Positions 1 through 7,742 of a DNA stretch of 33,572 nt are shown one piece after another. Origin of the DNA: Acidisoma sp. L85 (GTDB lineage: Bacteria; Pseudomonadota; Alphaproteobacteria; Acetobacterales; Acetobacteraceae); the NCBI RefSeq assembly GCF_009765865.1, contig NZ_LMUQ01000050.1, forward strand, positions 1-33,572, written 5' to 3'. The notes under the pieces were generated by a model. It had not been told where the DNA came from. It saw nothing but the letters and a program-made list of their open reading frames with translations, and ran no database searches. The position numbers and the translations under genes were made by a program. The stretch's first letter is position 1. Every line of letters begins with the position of its first letter.

Positions 1-19
1 CAAGCGCATAGCCTGCCCG

Positions 20-298
20 TCAGGCGTGTCCATGCGGGACATTGGCCGATCCCATCCCCTCCAACTCGCCAGACGCGACACTCGCCTTGGCGTTGTCGAG
101 CACGGCCATGACCCCCTCGGAGGTCATATGCGCCGTCAGCATCCCCAATGCGCCGCCCAGCAATGCCGATGCGATCGCCACCGCATCGATGTTCTGCTTG
201 GTCATATAGTCGATCGCCTGGTCGACCACGGCCCCGGCATGCCTCAGGTCGGGCGTTGCGCTCTCCAGAGACTCGCGGTCTTCGAATGGCTCGGTCAT
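20..298 (-). CDS. Conserved small protein of unknown function (92 aa)
   Basis: A 92-residue protein that I do not recognise. Start ATG at 298 overlaps the TGA of the upstream ABC exporter by 4 bases (ATGA), so the two are translationally coupled and very likely one operon. The N-terminal third is acidic. Residues about 25-65 look helical, with an Ala/Gly/Leu-rich stretch (AIASALLGGALGMLTAHM) that could be one short amphipathic or membrane helix; the tail is His-rich. No catalytic motif is visible. An in-frame extension upstream lies inside the exporter gene and is low-complexity, so I reject it. Coupling suggests a role linked to the exporter, but this is inference. Confidence 0.7.
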   Translation of the reverse strand: MTEPFEDRESLESATPDLRHAGAVVDQAIDYMTKQNIDAVAIASALLGGALGMLTAHMTSEGVMAVLDNAKASVASGELEGMGSANVPHGHA

Positions 299-2181
299 GT
301 CATTTCCTTCACGTCGGCGCGGCGGTCTGGCGGGACATGCTCGGCGAGGGCCTGCTCGATGGCCTGGCCCTCCTCCTGCTCCGCCTGCGCCGCCCACATC
401 TGGGCATAGATGCCGCCCCGCGCCAGGAGGCTCCAATGGGTTCCGCGCTCGGCGACGCGCCCTTCGTCGAGCACCAGGATCTCGTCGGCATCCACGATGG
501 TCGAGAGGCGGTGGGCAATGGTGATGGTGGTCCGGTCCCGCGCCACCGCCCGCAGCGCGGTCTGGATATCCTGCTCCGTCCGCGTATCGAGGGCGCTCGT
601 CGCCTCGTCGAAAATGAGCACGCGTGGATCCTTCAGGATGGTCCGGGCGATCGCCACGCGCTGCTTCTCGCCACCGGAAAGCTTCAACCCACGCTCGCCC
701 ACCTTGGTCTCGTAGCCGAGCGGCAGCGTCAGCACGAAGTCATGCACCTGGGCAAGGCGCGCGGCCCGCTCGACCTCCTCCGGCGTGGCGCTGGGCCTGC
801 CGTAGGCGATGTTGTAGCGGATGGTGTCGTTGAACAGCACGGTGTCCTGCGGCACCACGCCGATCGCCGCGCGCAGGCTGTCCTGCGTCATCTCCCGGAT
901 ATCGATCCCATCGATCCGCACCGCGCCCTCGTTCACGTCGTAGAAACGGAACAATAGCCGGGTGATGGTTGATTTTCCGGCACCCGTCGGCCCCACCACA
1001 GCGAGGTTGCCGCCCGGCGGCACGGAAAAGCTCACCCCTTTGAGGATTTCCCGCTGCGGGTTGTAGGCGAAATGCACCCCATCGAAACTCACCGTCGCCG
1101 CCTTGCCGGCGGGGCTCAGCGCGCGCGCGCCCGGCGCATCCGCGACCTCGGCGCCCACCGCCATGAGCTTGAACATCTGCTCGGTATCGACCAAGCCCTG
1201 CTTCACCTCGCGATAGACGAAGCCCAGGAAATTCAGCGGCGTATAGAGCTGCATGAGGTAGGTATTCGCGAGCACAAAGCGCCCGACCGTCATCTTGCCC
1301 GAGACCACGCCCTGCGCCGATAGCAGCATGATCGCCGCCAGCCCCATCGCGATGATGATGGACTGCCCGATATTGAGCATGTTGAGCGTCACCTGCGACT
1401 TCACCGCCGCCCGCTCATAGCCGGCCAGCGCGCGGTCGAAGCGCGACGCCTCATGCGCCTCGTTCCCGAAATATTTCACCGTTTCGTAGTTCAGCAGGCT
1501 ATCGACCGCCTTGCTCTGCGCGTCGCTGTCCATCTCGTTCATCGTCCGGCGAAAGCGCACCCGCCAATTCGTGAAGGACAGCGTGAAGACGATATAGAGC
1601 GCCACCGCGCTCAGCGTCGCCGCCGCATAGCGCCAGTCGAACAGCCGCCACAGGATGACGGTGACCAGCAGCAGCTCGAACAGCGTCGGAATGATGTTGA
1701 AGACGGCGAAGCGCAGCACCTGCTCGATACCCGTCGTGCCCCGGTCGATCGCCCGCGACAGCCCGCCGGTCTGGCGGTCGAGGTGGAAGCGCAGCGACAG
1801 GCGATGCAGATGCTGGAAGGTCTCCAGCGCGATCCGCCGCACCGCATGCTGCTGCACTTTCGCGAAGACCGCGTCGCGGAACTCCCCGAAGGCGGCGGAG
1901 GCGATGCGCAGCAGGCAGTAGCCGAGGATCAGCGCCAGCGGCACGGTCAGCACCGCCGCCGGCTGGCCGTGCAGATGCTTGGGCGCCAGCCGGTCGATCG
2001 CCTGGCTATAGACGATGGGAACGTAAACCGTCGCCACCTTGGCGAGGATGAGGAACAGGACAGCAGCGAGCACCCTCGCCTTCGCGCCCATGTCGCCCTT
2101 GGGCCAGAGATAGGGCAGCAGCTTGCGAATGGGGTGGCCCGCGCGGTCCGCCTGCGGGGTCTTGCGGCGCGTGAGGGACAT
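295..2181 (-). CDS. Atm1/HMT1-type ABC exporter, fused membrane and ATPase domains
   Basis: A 628-residue half-transporter. Residues ~35-330 form the six-helix exporter membrane domain, including the NYETVKYFGNE segment (~231-241) typical of Atm1/HMT1 proteins. Residues ~365-600 form the ATPase: Walker A GPTGAGKST 397-405, Q-loop near 445, signature LSGGEKQR 501-508, Walker B VLIFDEATSALD 521-532, switch His ~557. Length fits the family, whose bacterial members export glutathione-linked compounds or metal conjugates. ATG 2181 is chosen because the longer frame upstream runs into the divergent Nudix gene. A GST-like gene lies about 1 kb away, consistent with thiol or metal detoxification (inference). 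The 92-aa gene downstream is coupled. Confidence 0.93.
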   Translation of the reverse strand: MSLTRRKTPQADRAGHPIRKLLPYLWPKGDMGAKARVLAAVLFLILAKVATVYVPIVYSQAIDRLAPKHLHGQPAAVLTVPLALILGYCLLRIASAAFGEFRDAVFAKVQQHAVRRIALETFQHLHRLSLRFHLDRQTGGLSRAIDRGTTGIEQVLRFAVFNIIPTLFELLLVTVILWRLFDWRYAAATLSAVALYIVFTLSFTNWRVRFRRTMNEMDSDAQSKAVDSLLNYETVKYFGNEAHEASRFDRALAGYERAAVKSQVTLNMLNIGQSIIIAMGLAAIMLLSAQGVVSGKMTVGRFVLANTYLMQLYTPLNFLGFVYREVKQGLVDTEQMFKLMAVGAEVADAPGARALSPAGKAATVSFDGVHFAYNPQREILKGVSFSVPPGGNLAVVGPTGAGKSTITRLLFRFYDVNEGAVRIDGIDIREMTQDSLRAAIGVVPQDTVLFNDTIRYNIAYGRPSATPEEVERAARLAQVHDFVLTLPLGYETKVGERGLKLSGGEKQRVAIARTILKDPRVLIFDEATSALDTRTEQDIQTALRAVARDRTTITIAHRLSTIVDADEILVLDEGRVAERGTHWSLLARGGIYAQMWAAQAEQEEGQAIEQALAEHVPPDRRADVKEMT

Positions 2182-2238
2182 GGCGCCAATGTGGCGTCCC
2201 GCCGCCCGCTTGGGAAGGTGGGCTCGAAAGGTGGCTGC
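2182..2238. promoter_or_regulatory. Divergent intergenic region, exporter / Nudix
   Basis: 57 bases between the divergent starts of the ABC exporter (minus) and the Nudix gene (plus); both promoters must overlap here or lie inside the genes. An AGGTGG ribosome-binding site sits about 5 bases before the Nudix ATG. I see no clear operator. Confidence 0.4.
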
Positions 2239-3096
2239 ATGACGATTGCCCTCGCTGGCCTCCGCCGCCATCTGGCAGCCTGCCGCAATGCTGTCCTGCC
2301 GGGCGAGCGCGTCCCGCTCCGCATCGGCACCGAGACGGTCGGCTGGCCGCGACCCGACCTCGCCGCCGCCTTCGCCGACGCCGCTGGGTTGACCCCCGAC
2401 CCGGACGGCGGCGTCACCCTGCCCAGCACGCGGGCGGCCGAGTTGCCGGCGCTCGCGGAGGGCCTGAGCCGCGACGGCTGGTTCCGCTGGCGGCGCGAGG
2501 CTTTCGACGTGCGCGCGTCCGAGGGCAGCCCGGTGCTCACCCAGATCGACCGCGGCGCCCTGCCGAAGTTCGGCGTTTACGCCGAGGGCGTGCATATGAA
2601 CGGCCTGGTCCGCCGTGCCGACGGCCTGCATGTCTGGGTCGCGCATCGCGCGGCGGATAAGTTGCTGGACCCCAACAAGCTCGACCACATCGTGGCCGGC
2701 GGCATCAATGCCGGCATGGGTCCCGATGACACGCTGATTAAGGAAGCCGCCGAGGAAGCGGCGATCTCAGCGGAACTCGCCGACTACGCCCGCCCGGTCT
2801 GCCGCATCCGCTACGCGATGGAGCGCCGAGAAGGCCTCCGCCGCGACCTCATCCATTGCTATGACCTCGACCTGCCGGAGGATTTCGCGCCCCAGCCGGT
2901 CGATGGCGAGGTGTCGTCCTTCGCCCTCTGGCCGATCGCCCGCGCCATGGAGGCGGTGGCCGAGACCGATGACTTCAAGTTCAACGTCACCCTGGTCCTG
3001 ATCGACCTCTTCCTCCGCGAGGGCCTGCTCGGCGACGGCACCGAAGCGCGTGGGTTGCGCGAGGCGCTGGACGATCCGAAGGGTCTGGCGATCTAG
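2239..3096 (+). CDS. Nudix hydrolase, DUF4743 family
   Basis: 285 residues. The N-terminal half (to ~125) matches the layout of DUF4743 proteins, which precede a Nudix domain. The Nudix box lies at about 155-177 and reads GGINAGM...KEAAEEAAI. Compared with the consensus GX5EX7REUXEEXGU, the first Glu is Met, Arg is Lys and the last Gly is Ala, while the metal-binding EE pair is kept. Relatives hydrolyse nucleoside-diphosphate-linked substrates; substrate here is unknown. ATG 2239 has an AGGTGG site; a much longer open frame upstream is antisense to the exporter and is rejected. The stop at 3096 is followed 35 bases later by the GST gene, so an operon is likely. Confidence 0.88.
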   Translation: MTIALAGLRRHLAACRNAVLPGERVPLRIGTETVGWPRPDLAAAFADAAGLTPDPDGGVTLPSTRAAELPALAEGLSRDGWFRWRREAFDVRASEGSPVLTQIDRGALPKFGVYAEGVHMNGLVRRADGLHVWVAHRAADKLLDPNKLDHIVAGGINAGMGPDDTLIKEAAEEAAISAELADYARPVCRIRYAMERREGLRRDLIHCYDLDLPEDFAPQPVDGEVSSFALWPIARAMEAVAETDDFKFNVTLVLIDLFLREGLLGDGTEARGLREALDDPKGLAI

Positions 3097-3131
3097 TGAC
3101 CATAAGCAGAACGTCTCAAAAGGACACGACA

Positions 3132-3788
3132 ATGAAGATCTACGATTGGCCCACCGGCCCCTATCCGGCGCGCGTCCGTATCGCTTTGGCCGAGAAGAAC
3201 CTCCAATCGCGCGTGGAGTTTGTGACCGTCGATCTCTGGAAAGGCGAGCACAAAAAGCCCGCGTTTCTCGCCAAGAACTACTCAGGCACGCTGCCGGTGC
3301 TCGAACTCGAAGACGGCACCCTCCTCGCCGAATGCACGGCCATCACCGAATATCTCGACGCGGTTGCTGGCCCGCCCACGCTCACCGGCAGGACACCGCT
3401 CGAAAAGGGCTTGATCCACATGATGAGCAAACGCGCCGAGCTGGAACTGCTCGACGCCATCAGTGTGTATTTCCACCACGCGACACCGGGGCTCGGCCCG
3501 CATGTCGAGCTTTACCAGAACGCCGAATGGGGATTGCGTCAGCGCGACAAAGCCTTGAGGGGGATGCGGTATTTCGACGGCGTTCTACGCGGCCAGCCGT
3601 TCATCGCCGGCGAGGTCTTCTCAATGGCCGACATCACGCTCATCGGCGGCTTGATCTTCGCGGGGCTTGTGGACGTGGCGTTGCCCGTGGAATGCGAGGC
3701 GCTGAGAGCTTGGTACACAGAGATGCAGGAGCGCCCGAGCGTGAAGAACCGCGTGACGATGTCGGAGAAGGCGGGGGCGCTTGTTTGA
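3132..3788 (+). CDS. Glutathione S-transferase family protein
   Basis: 218 residues with the two-domain GST plan. An N-terminal thioredoxin fold (1-~80) contains the cis-Pro segment GTLPVLELEDG and the glutathione-binding ECTAITEYLD segment. An all-helical C-terminal domain follows, with the conserved FSMADITL element near 170. Length is normal for the family. ATG 3132 has AGGAC 8 bases upstream; an in-frame GTG at 3096 overlapping the Nudix stop would add 12 residues that look non-homologous. Class and substrate cannot be told from sequence. It ends 55 bases before the convergent DUF1254 gene. Confidence 0.88.
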   Translation: MKIYDWPTGPYPARVRIALAEKNLQSRVEFVTVDLWKGEHKKPAFLAKNYSGTLPVLELEDGTLLAECTAITEYLDAVAGPPTLTGRTPLEKGLIHMMSKRAELELLDAISVYFHHATPGLGPHVELYQNAEWGLRQRDKALRGMRYFDGVLRGQPFIAGEVFSMADITLIGGLIFAGLVDVALPVECEALRAWYTEMQERPSVKNRVTMSEKAGALV

Positions 3789-3843
3789 TTGGGCGATCCG
3801 GAAACGGACAATCGGCGCTACAGCCCATACTATGCAACGCAAC

Positions 3844-5238
3844 TTAAGGCGCGGGCTTGACCTCAGGCGGTGACCAATCGCCTCTCTTCACGACGTCCCT
3901 GGGCACGTATGTCCGGAACGTCAGCGAAAACAGCTTCCCGGGGGATGACGGAAGCCAGTTGGACTCCGGAACACCGGAAACGGGCCTCGGTCCAATGGCG
4001 ATGCTCAGGGACCCGTCCGATGCGCTTTTCAGGGGCGAATAACTGTTGAAGTTGAATCGATTGAGCGGGTTCGGCACCACACGATAATCTGGCACGCCGA
4101 CAAGTATGATCGACCAATACGCGTCGACCACACTGCTCGGCAGCCGGTCCGCCGGAAAATGGATGACGTAGCTTTTGCTCCCGTCGAGCGGCTTGTCATC
4201 GGCATCCCGGGTCGCGGCGAAGTAGATGACCTCATCGGTCACGTTGGCCCAGATACCCGCATAGTCGACGGCTGCGCGTAGGCGGAAGTCTTTGCCGTAA
4301 TTTCCGGTCTGGGCGCCCCCAATCCAGTGATTGCGAAAGGGTGCACTCTTCGTGAAGGCATATTGCTCGAATTCGGGAACAACATGATCACGCAGCTCGC
4401 CGGAAAGCGCGGTCCGCGCCTGCGGGCCGGATGCCGCATAGGCGGCGACAGCCCTCACTTTCTGCTGCATCTCGGCTGCGGTAGGAGACACGTCGAGTGC
4501 GCTGGCGAAAACCGCATCAACATTGTCGAAGGCCTCCACGCCGGCCAAAGATTTGTTGTCGAACATTGCTATGGTGGGCGACGCCTCGATACGCGGCGTT
4601 CCGATCACAGTCACCTTGAACTGCTTTTGCAGCGCGATCGCTCCGGCGGGATCGCCCTTGAGTTCGATCCGACCGAGAAACTTGGCCTTTGCCGAATGCA
4701 ACTCAATGCGTGTCGCGTCAGCCGGGATGACCACTTTCGACCCGGGCCTCGTGAAAGCGAATTTGCCATAGGGCTTAGAGGGAAAGGTGCGTTCATTGAT
4801 ATTGGCGATGACCTCGCCCCACTCGTCAAGGATTTGAGCCGTGTAATAGCGCTCTTTCACCTTTGGCACTTCGAGGACGACCGCTGAATTGTCGTCGACG
4901 GCGAACCACGCCTCAAGATAAGCCACGTCGAAATTCGGGTTCACAAAATCCGATGACCCCAGCGGATTGTATCTGATGACGTTGTAGGAGAAGCCAGCAG
5001 CCTTTTCGTCCATTCGCTCTTGCCGGATGACCAGCAGCCTCGAGAGCAGATAAATGTAGGCGTCCGAGACTGTCCCTTCGTCCGGTTTAGCGACCGAATG
5101 CGCCATCACCCCGCTCGTCTGTGCGTTCGCGGCGCCGGAAGCCACGGCGAGCACGGACAGCGCGATTGCTCCCGCTCCCAGCTTCGCGAAACCAGCAAAA
5201 CCTCGGATCGAAACGCGATAGCGATCGGCTAACGACAT
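3844..5238 (-). CDS. Secreted DUF1254/DUF1214 protein
   Basis: 464 residues. A signal peptide (hydrophobic stretch ~18-36, cleavage probably after ANA at ~40) predicts export to the periplasm. The N-terminal part has DUF1254 features (RYNPLGSSDFVNPNFDVAYLEAW, two short blocks of which mark the family); the C-terminal half carries the DUF1214 motif around VVDAYWSIILVGVPDYRVVPNPLNRFNF split over two strands. The biochemical role of the family is not established. It starts immediately after the TAG of the upstream paralogue (no spacer), so the two were one operon. The neighbour is frameshifted, while this copy is intact. Confidence 0.85.
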   Translation of the reverse strand: MSLADRYRVSIRGFAGFAKLGAGAIALSVLAVASGAANAQTSGVMAHSVAKPDEGTVSDAYIYLLSRLLVIRQERMDEKAAGFSYNVIRYNPLGSSDFVNPNFDVAYLEAWFAVDDNSAVVLEVPKVKERYYTAQILDEWGEVIANINERTFPSKPYGKFAFTRPGSKVVIPADATRIELHSAKAKFLGRIELKGDPAGAIALQKQFKVTVIGTPRIEASPTIAMFDNKSLAGVEAFDNVDAVFASALDVSPTAAEMQQKVRAVAAYAASGPQARTALSGELRDHVVPEFEQYAFTKSAPFRNHWIGGAQTGNYGKDFRLRAAVDYAGIWANVTDEVIYFAATRDADDKPLDGSKSYVIHFPADRLPSSVVDAYWSIILVGVPDYRVVPNPLNRFNFNSYSPLKSASDGSLSIAIGPRPVSGVPESNWLPSSPGKLFSLTFRTYVPRDVVKRGDWSPPEVKPAP

Positions 5239-6269
5239 CTAATTCACCGCCTCAGCCTTTGGAAAAACCCAGGTCCCGTCTATAATATTTTCACGCGGGC
5301 GATAGAGGCGCACGAGATAGTTCCAGCCCTTCGTTGTCGGTAGGCAGTTGGCGACCTTCCCGTCACAGCCGCCAAATTGGATGGTGATGGAGCCATCCTC
5401 ATTTGGCTTGGCGGTGATATTGTTGAGCGTATAGGCATTGAGCCGGTTCGGTTCGAAATACCCTTTGGCGTTGTAGACGCTTACCGACCAGACCCGTCGA
5501 CCGGCACATTCTTGACGGTGACCTTGTAGATGGTCGTGCCATCATTTCTAGCGGGAACCTCATTGAGGTAGAAAGCATCCTTTTCCGGATTTCCTCCCCA
5601 GGCCGAGGCCGATCCGATCAGGCGGCGCACGGGTTCGACGGAATCTTTGGTGCCGAACATGTGCTTGGTGTCGGGTAGCGTCGATGCGAGAACCAACAGT
5701 GCCTCACGCACCTTCGCCTGGCTTGCCTGATCCCAATGCGGCACCTCGAATTTACCTGGGCCGCCGGGTCGCTCGATCTTCAAAGCGTCCTGCAAGGCGT
5801 GAACCGCATCCACATCCTTCGGGTCGGATGGATCGATCAGCGTCCTCACGCCAATCAGCACGTAGCGCGTGCCTATCTTCTCCTTAGACAGGATATAGGT
5901 GCCAGCACCATAGTCGACCTCGGGGGTATACTGATCCTCATCGATAACCTGCATCGACATGAAACGCTTGCCCGCGTTCGGCATGGTGACGGTGACCGGA
6001 CCGGCGTCGAGATCGAATACCGCGGCGGAATATAGCGTGTCGCGATTTAGTCGAATGATGGTTTGATTGTCGATCGCGGCCGGTTCCCGACGATGAACGA
6101 ATTTTCCCAGTCCCCCGTCCTTGACCACATTGCTGAAGTAGAGGTCGCTCTCGGCACGGGGAAAATTATCGGGGGTGACGGGAATCGCGCTGCCCGAGGA
6201 TTGCGCCAATGCACCGCCAACCAACCCGAACGTCATTACCGTGGAAATTAGGAAGGTTCTGGCTCTCAA
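5239..6269 (-). pseudogene. Secreted DUF1254/DUF1214 protein broken by a 1-base frameshift
   Basis: TTG start at 6269 is supported by AGGAGG five bases upstream. A signal peptide ends at about residue 22 (ALA|QS). The frame reads through DUF1254-like sequence to residue 262, then hits TAA at 5481-5483. If one base is inserted at about 5494, after the codons for PVDG, the frame continues as VDGFWSVSVYNAKGYF. That is the typical DUF1214 core, and it runs a further 80-odd residues to TAG at 5239-5241, giving about 343 aa. The tail is well conserved in style, has no other stop and abuts the next start. So this is either a recent frameshift mutation or a sequencing/assembly error. Without the tail the product lacks the C-terminal domain core. 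Confidence 0.85.
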
Positions 6270-6383
6270 CGGTGCCTCCTGTCCAGACGTCCAGGAATAT
6301 CTAGCACAAGACTAGGTCGCTCCTAAACCGCCGGTTTGGTCTGCGCTATTGCCCTACGGGGGGCAAAGCGTTCCCCAAACACC
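6270..6383. promoter_or_regulatory. Intergenic region with palindrome and hairpin upstream of the DUF1254 pair
   Basis: 114 bases between the methyltransferase and the DUF1254 genes, all minus strand. It holds AAACCGCCGGTTT (6325-6337), a 13-base palindrome suitable for an operator, and TTGCCC/GGGCAA arms (6349-6354 and 6361-6366) that could form a hairpin after the methyltransferase stop. The hairpin has no T run, so an intrinsic terminator is not supported. Confidence 0.35.
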
Positions 6384-7169
6384 CTAAGGCGGCGCCCAAC
6401 CTGTCATCACCCCGAGTTGCAGCGTCACGCGCACGCGCCCCTCCTCCGTCACCGGCAGCCGGGACAGCGCCGACGGGAATAGCGCGCGAGGGGGGATCCG
6501 GCGGTCGCGCTCGTGGATGGCATTGGACTCGCCCGCCGCCTGAAGGTCGCGCAGCAATGCCAGGGGATCGGCGTAGAGAAGCGTGATTTCCTCGCCATCC
6601 GCCACCGGCAGGCCGAAGCCCGCGCGCTGCAACAGCCCCGCGAGATCGCGCAAATCCGGGAATGGCGAAACGCGTGGACTGGCGCCCCCGCGCAATTCCG
6701 TCTCCGCCTCGGTCAGCGCACGCCGCAGGCCGTCCAACGTGCCGAGTAGCGGCAGGCTCGCCAGAAACAATCCGTCCGGTTTCATCGCGCGCCGAAGCTG
6801 GATCAGCGCGCCCGGAAGATCATTGACCCAATGCAGCGAGAGATTGGCGACCACCAGATCGAAACTGCCGAGCGCGAAGGGCAGAACCTCCTCGTCCGCC
6901 GCCACGAACGGCGCGCCGCCAAGCCCCGCCATGGCGAGCGAAAAATCCATCGCCACCGTCTCGATACCCCGCGCCCGCAAACGCGGTGCCACAACACCCC
7001 GGCCGCCGACATCGAGCGCGCGTTCGAAATGCCGGGTGGTGTCGTCGAGCCGGTCGAGCAAGCGGTCGGCGACGTCCGAAAGAATATCGGCGACACGCGA
7101 CACTCTCCCCGCCGCCCGCTCGCGCTGCCGCCGCACGGCGGCACGGTCGAAGATCGCGTGATCGGACAG
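6384..7169 (-). CDS. SAM-dependent methyltransferase, NDUFAF5/BioC-like, probable CTG start
   Basis: About 261 residues of class I methyltransferase. Motif I is the unusual LDVGGRG. The segment LSLHWVNDLPGALIQLRRAM plus KPDGLFLASLPLLGTL is characteristic of NDUFAF5-like proteins, which in mitochondria hydroxylate an arginine of a complex I subunit; bacterial roles are uncertain. The first in-frame GTG is at 7136, but the family's N-terminal IFDRAAVRRQRERAA motif begins upstream of it. The only start-like codon between that motif and the in-frame TAG (7173-7175) is CTG at 7169, with AGGA seven bases before it. I therefore place the start at 7169. A GTG start at 7136 would remove conserved residues. 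Confidence 0.78.
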   Translation of the reverse strand: MSDHAIFDRAAVRRQRERAAGRVSRVADILSDVADRLLDRLDDTTRHFERALDVGGRGVVAPRLRARGIETVAMDFSLAMAGLGGAPFVAADEEVLPFALGSFDLVVANLSLHWVNDLPGALIQLRRAMKPDGLFLASLPLLGTLDGLRRALTEAETELRGGASPRVSPFPDLRDLAGLLQRAGFGLPVADGEEITLLYADPLALLRDLQAAGESNAIHERDRRIPPRALFPSALSRLPVTEEGRVRVTLQLGVMTGWAPP

Positions 7170-7222
7170 GCTCTAGTCCTGCCGCACTAAATTGCGAAAA
7201 GCACTGACCTTGTAAGCCACCT

Positions 7223-7312
7223 CGTCACGCTCGGCGAAGGCCGAGCATCCACGCCTCCCTGCTCGCGGGACAAAGATAAGGCGTGGATCGTCGGCCTTCG
7301 CCGAAGATGACG
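7223..7312. repeat. REP-like inverted repeat, copy 1
   Basis: Two 34-base arms (7223-7256 and 7279-7312) are inverted copies matching at 29 of 34 positions, separated by 22 bases. Each arm contains its own small palindrome around CTCGGCGAAGGCCGAG. The left arm matches the element at 28269-28302 at 32 of 34 positions. It lies between the methyltransferase and the NTF2-like gene, at the left edge of the catabolic locus. A transcript would fold into a long hairpin. This looks like a dispersed intergenic REP/BIME element rather than a gene-specific signal. Confidence 0.8.
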
Positions 7313-7336
7313 TCAAACTGGCATCGTCACCGAACG

Positions 7337-7723
7337 TCAATGCGCCGGTCGCGGCGAAGCATGATGTGTCGCGATCTTCCACCGTCCCTTTTCGCGCACC
7401 AGCACATGCGTCATGCGGAACGGCAGCTCGACCTCCTTGCCGTCGTCCTCGCGATAAAACATGACCTCGCCGGTCGCGCCCATCGCTTCCGGCCCCAGCC
7501 GCACGATATTCGGCACCGCGTATTCGCACCGCTTGTAGGACGGTGGCAGCAGCGTGAAATAGGTCCGCACCCCATCCGGCGTGTCGTAGAACGCCGCGGT
7601 CGAGCCATAGAACGCCGTCTTCTCCGCGTAGAGATCGCCCAGCCGCTGAAGATCCCGCGCCTCGAAAGCCGCCTTCCATTCCTTCTGCACCTCGACTGCC
7701 GCCTGCACCCAATCGTCCGACAT
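7337..7723 (-). CDS. NTF2-like / SnoaL-type (DUF4440-like) small protein
   Basis: 128 residues with the cone-shaped NTF2 fold pattern: an N-terminal helix (WVQAAVEVQKEWKAAFEARD), the LYAEKTAFYGS strand, and C-terminal strands ending in GRWKIATHHAS. Proteins of this fold include isomerases, dehydratases and simple binding proteins; the sequence does not tell which. ATG 7723 has AGAGGG at proper distance. It begins 19 bases after the MBL hydrolase stop, so it is likely the last gene of the long minus-strand operon. It could act on a pathway intermediate (inference). Confidence 0.8.
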   Translation of the reverse strand: MSDDWVQAAVEVQKEWKAAFEARDLQRLGDLYAEKTAFYGSTAAFYDTPDGVRTYFTLLPPSYKRCEYAVPNIVRLGPEAMGATGEVMFYREDDGKEVELPFRMTHVLVREKGRWKIATHHASPRPAH

Positions 7724-7742
7724 CGCTAAACCCTCTTCGCGC

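Noticed and set aside
1453-2238. N-terminal extension of the Nudix protein to 547 aa
   Set aside because: Antisense to the ABC exporter; the Nudix family start fits ATG 2239 with AGGTGG.
6349-6366. Intrinsic terminator of the methyltransferase gene
   Set aside because: Hairpin of only six pairs and no T run on the transcribed strand.
7223-7312. CRISPR or transposon end
   Set aside because: Only one inverted pair, no regularly spaced units, no transposase; fits a REP/BIME element.
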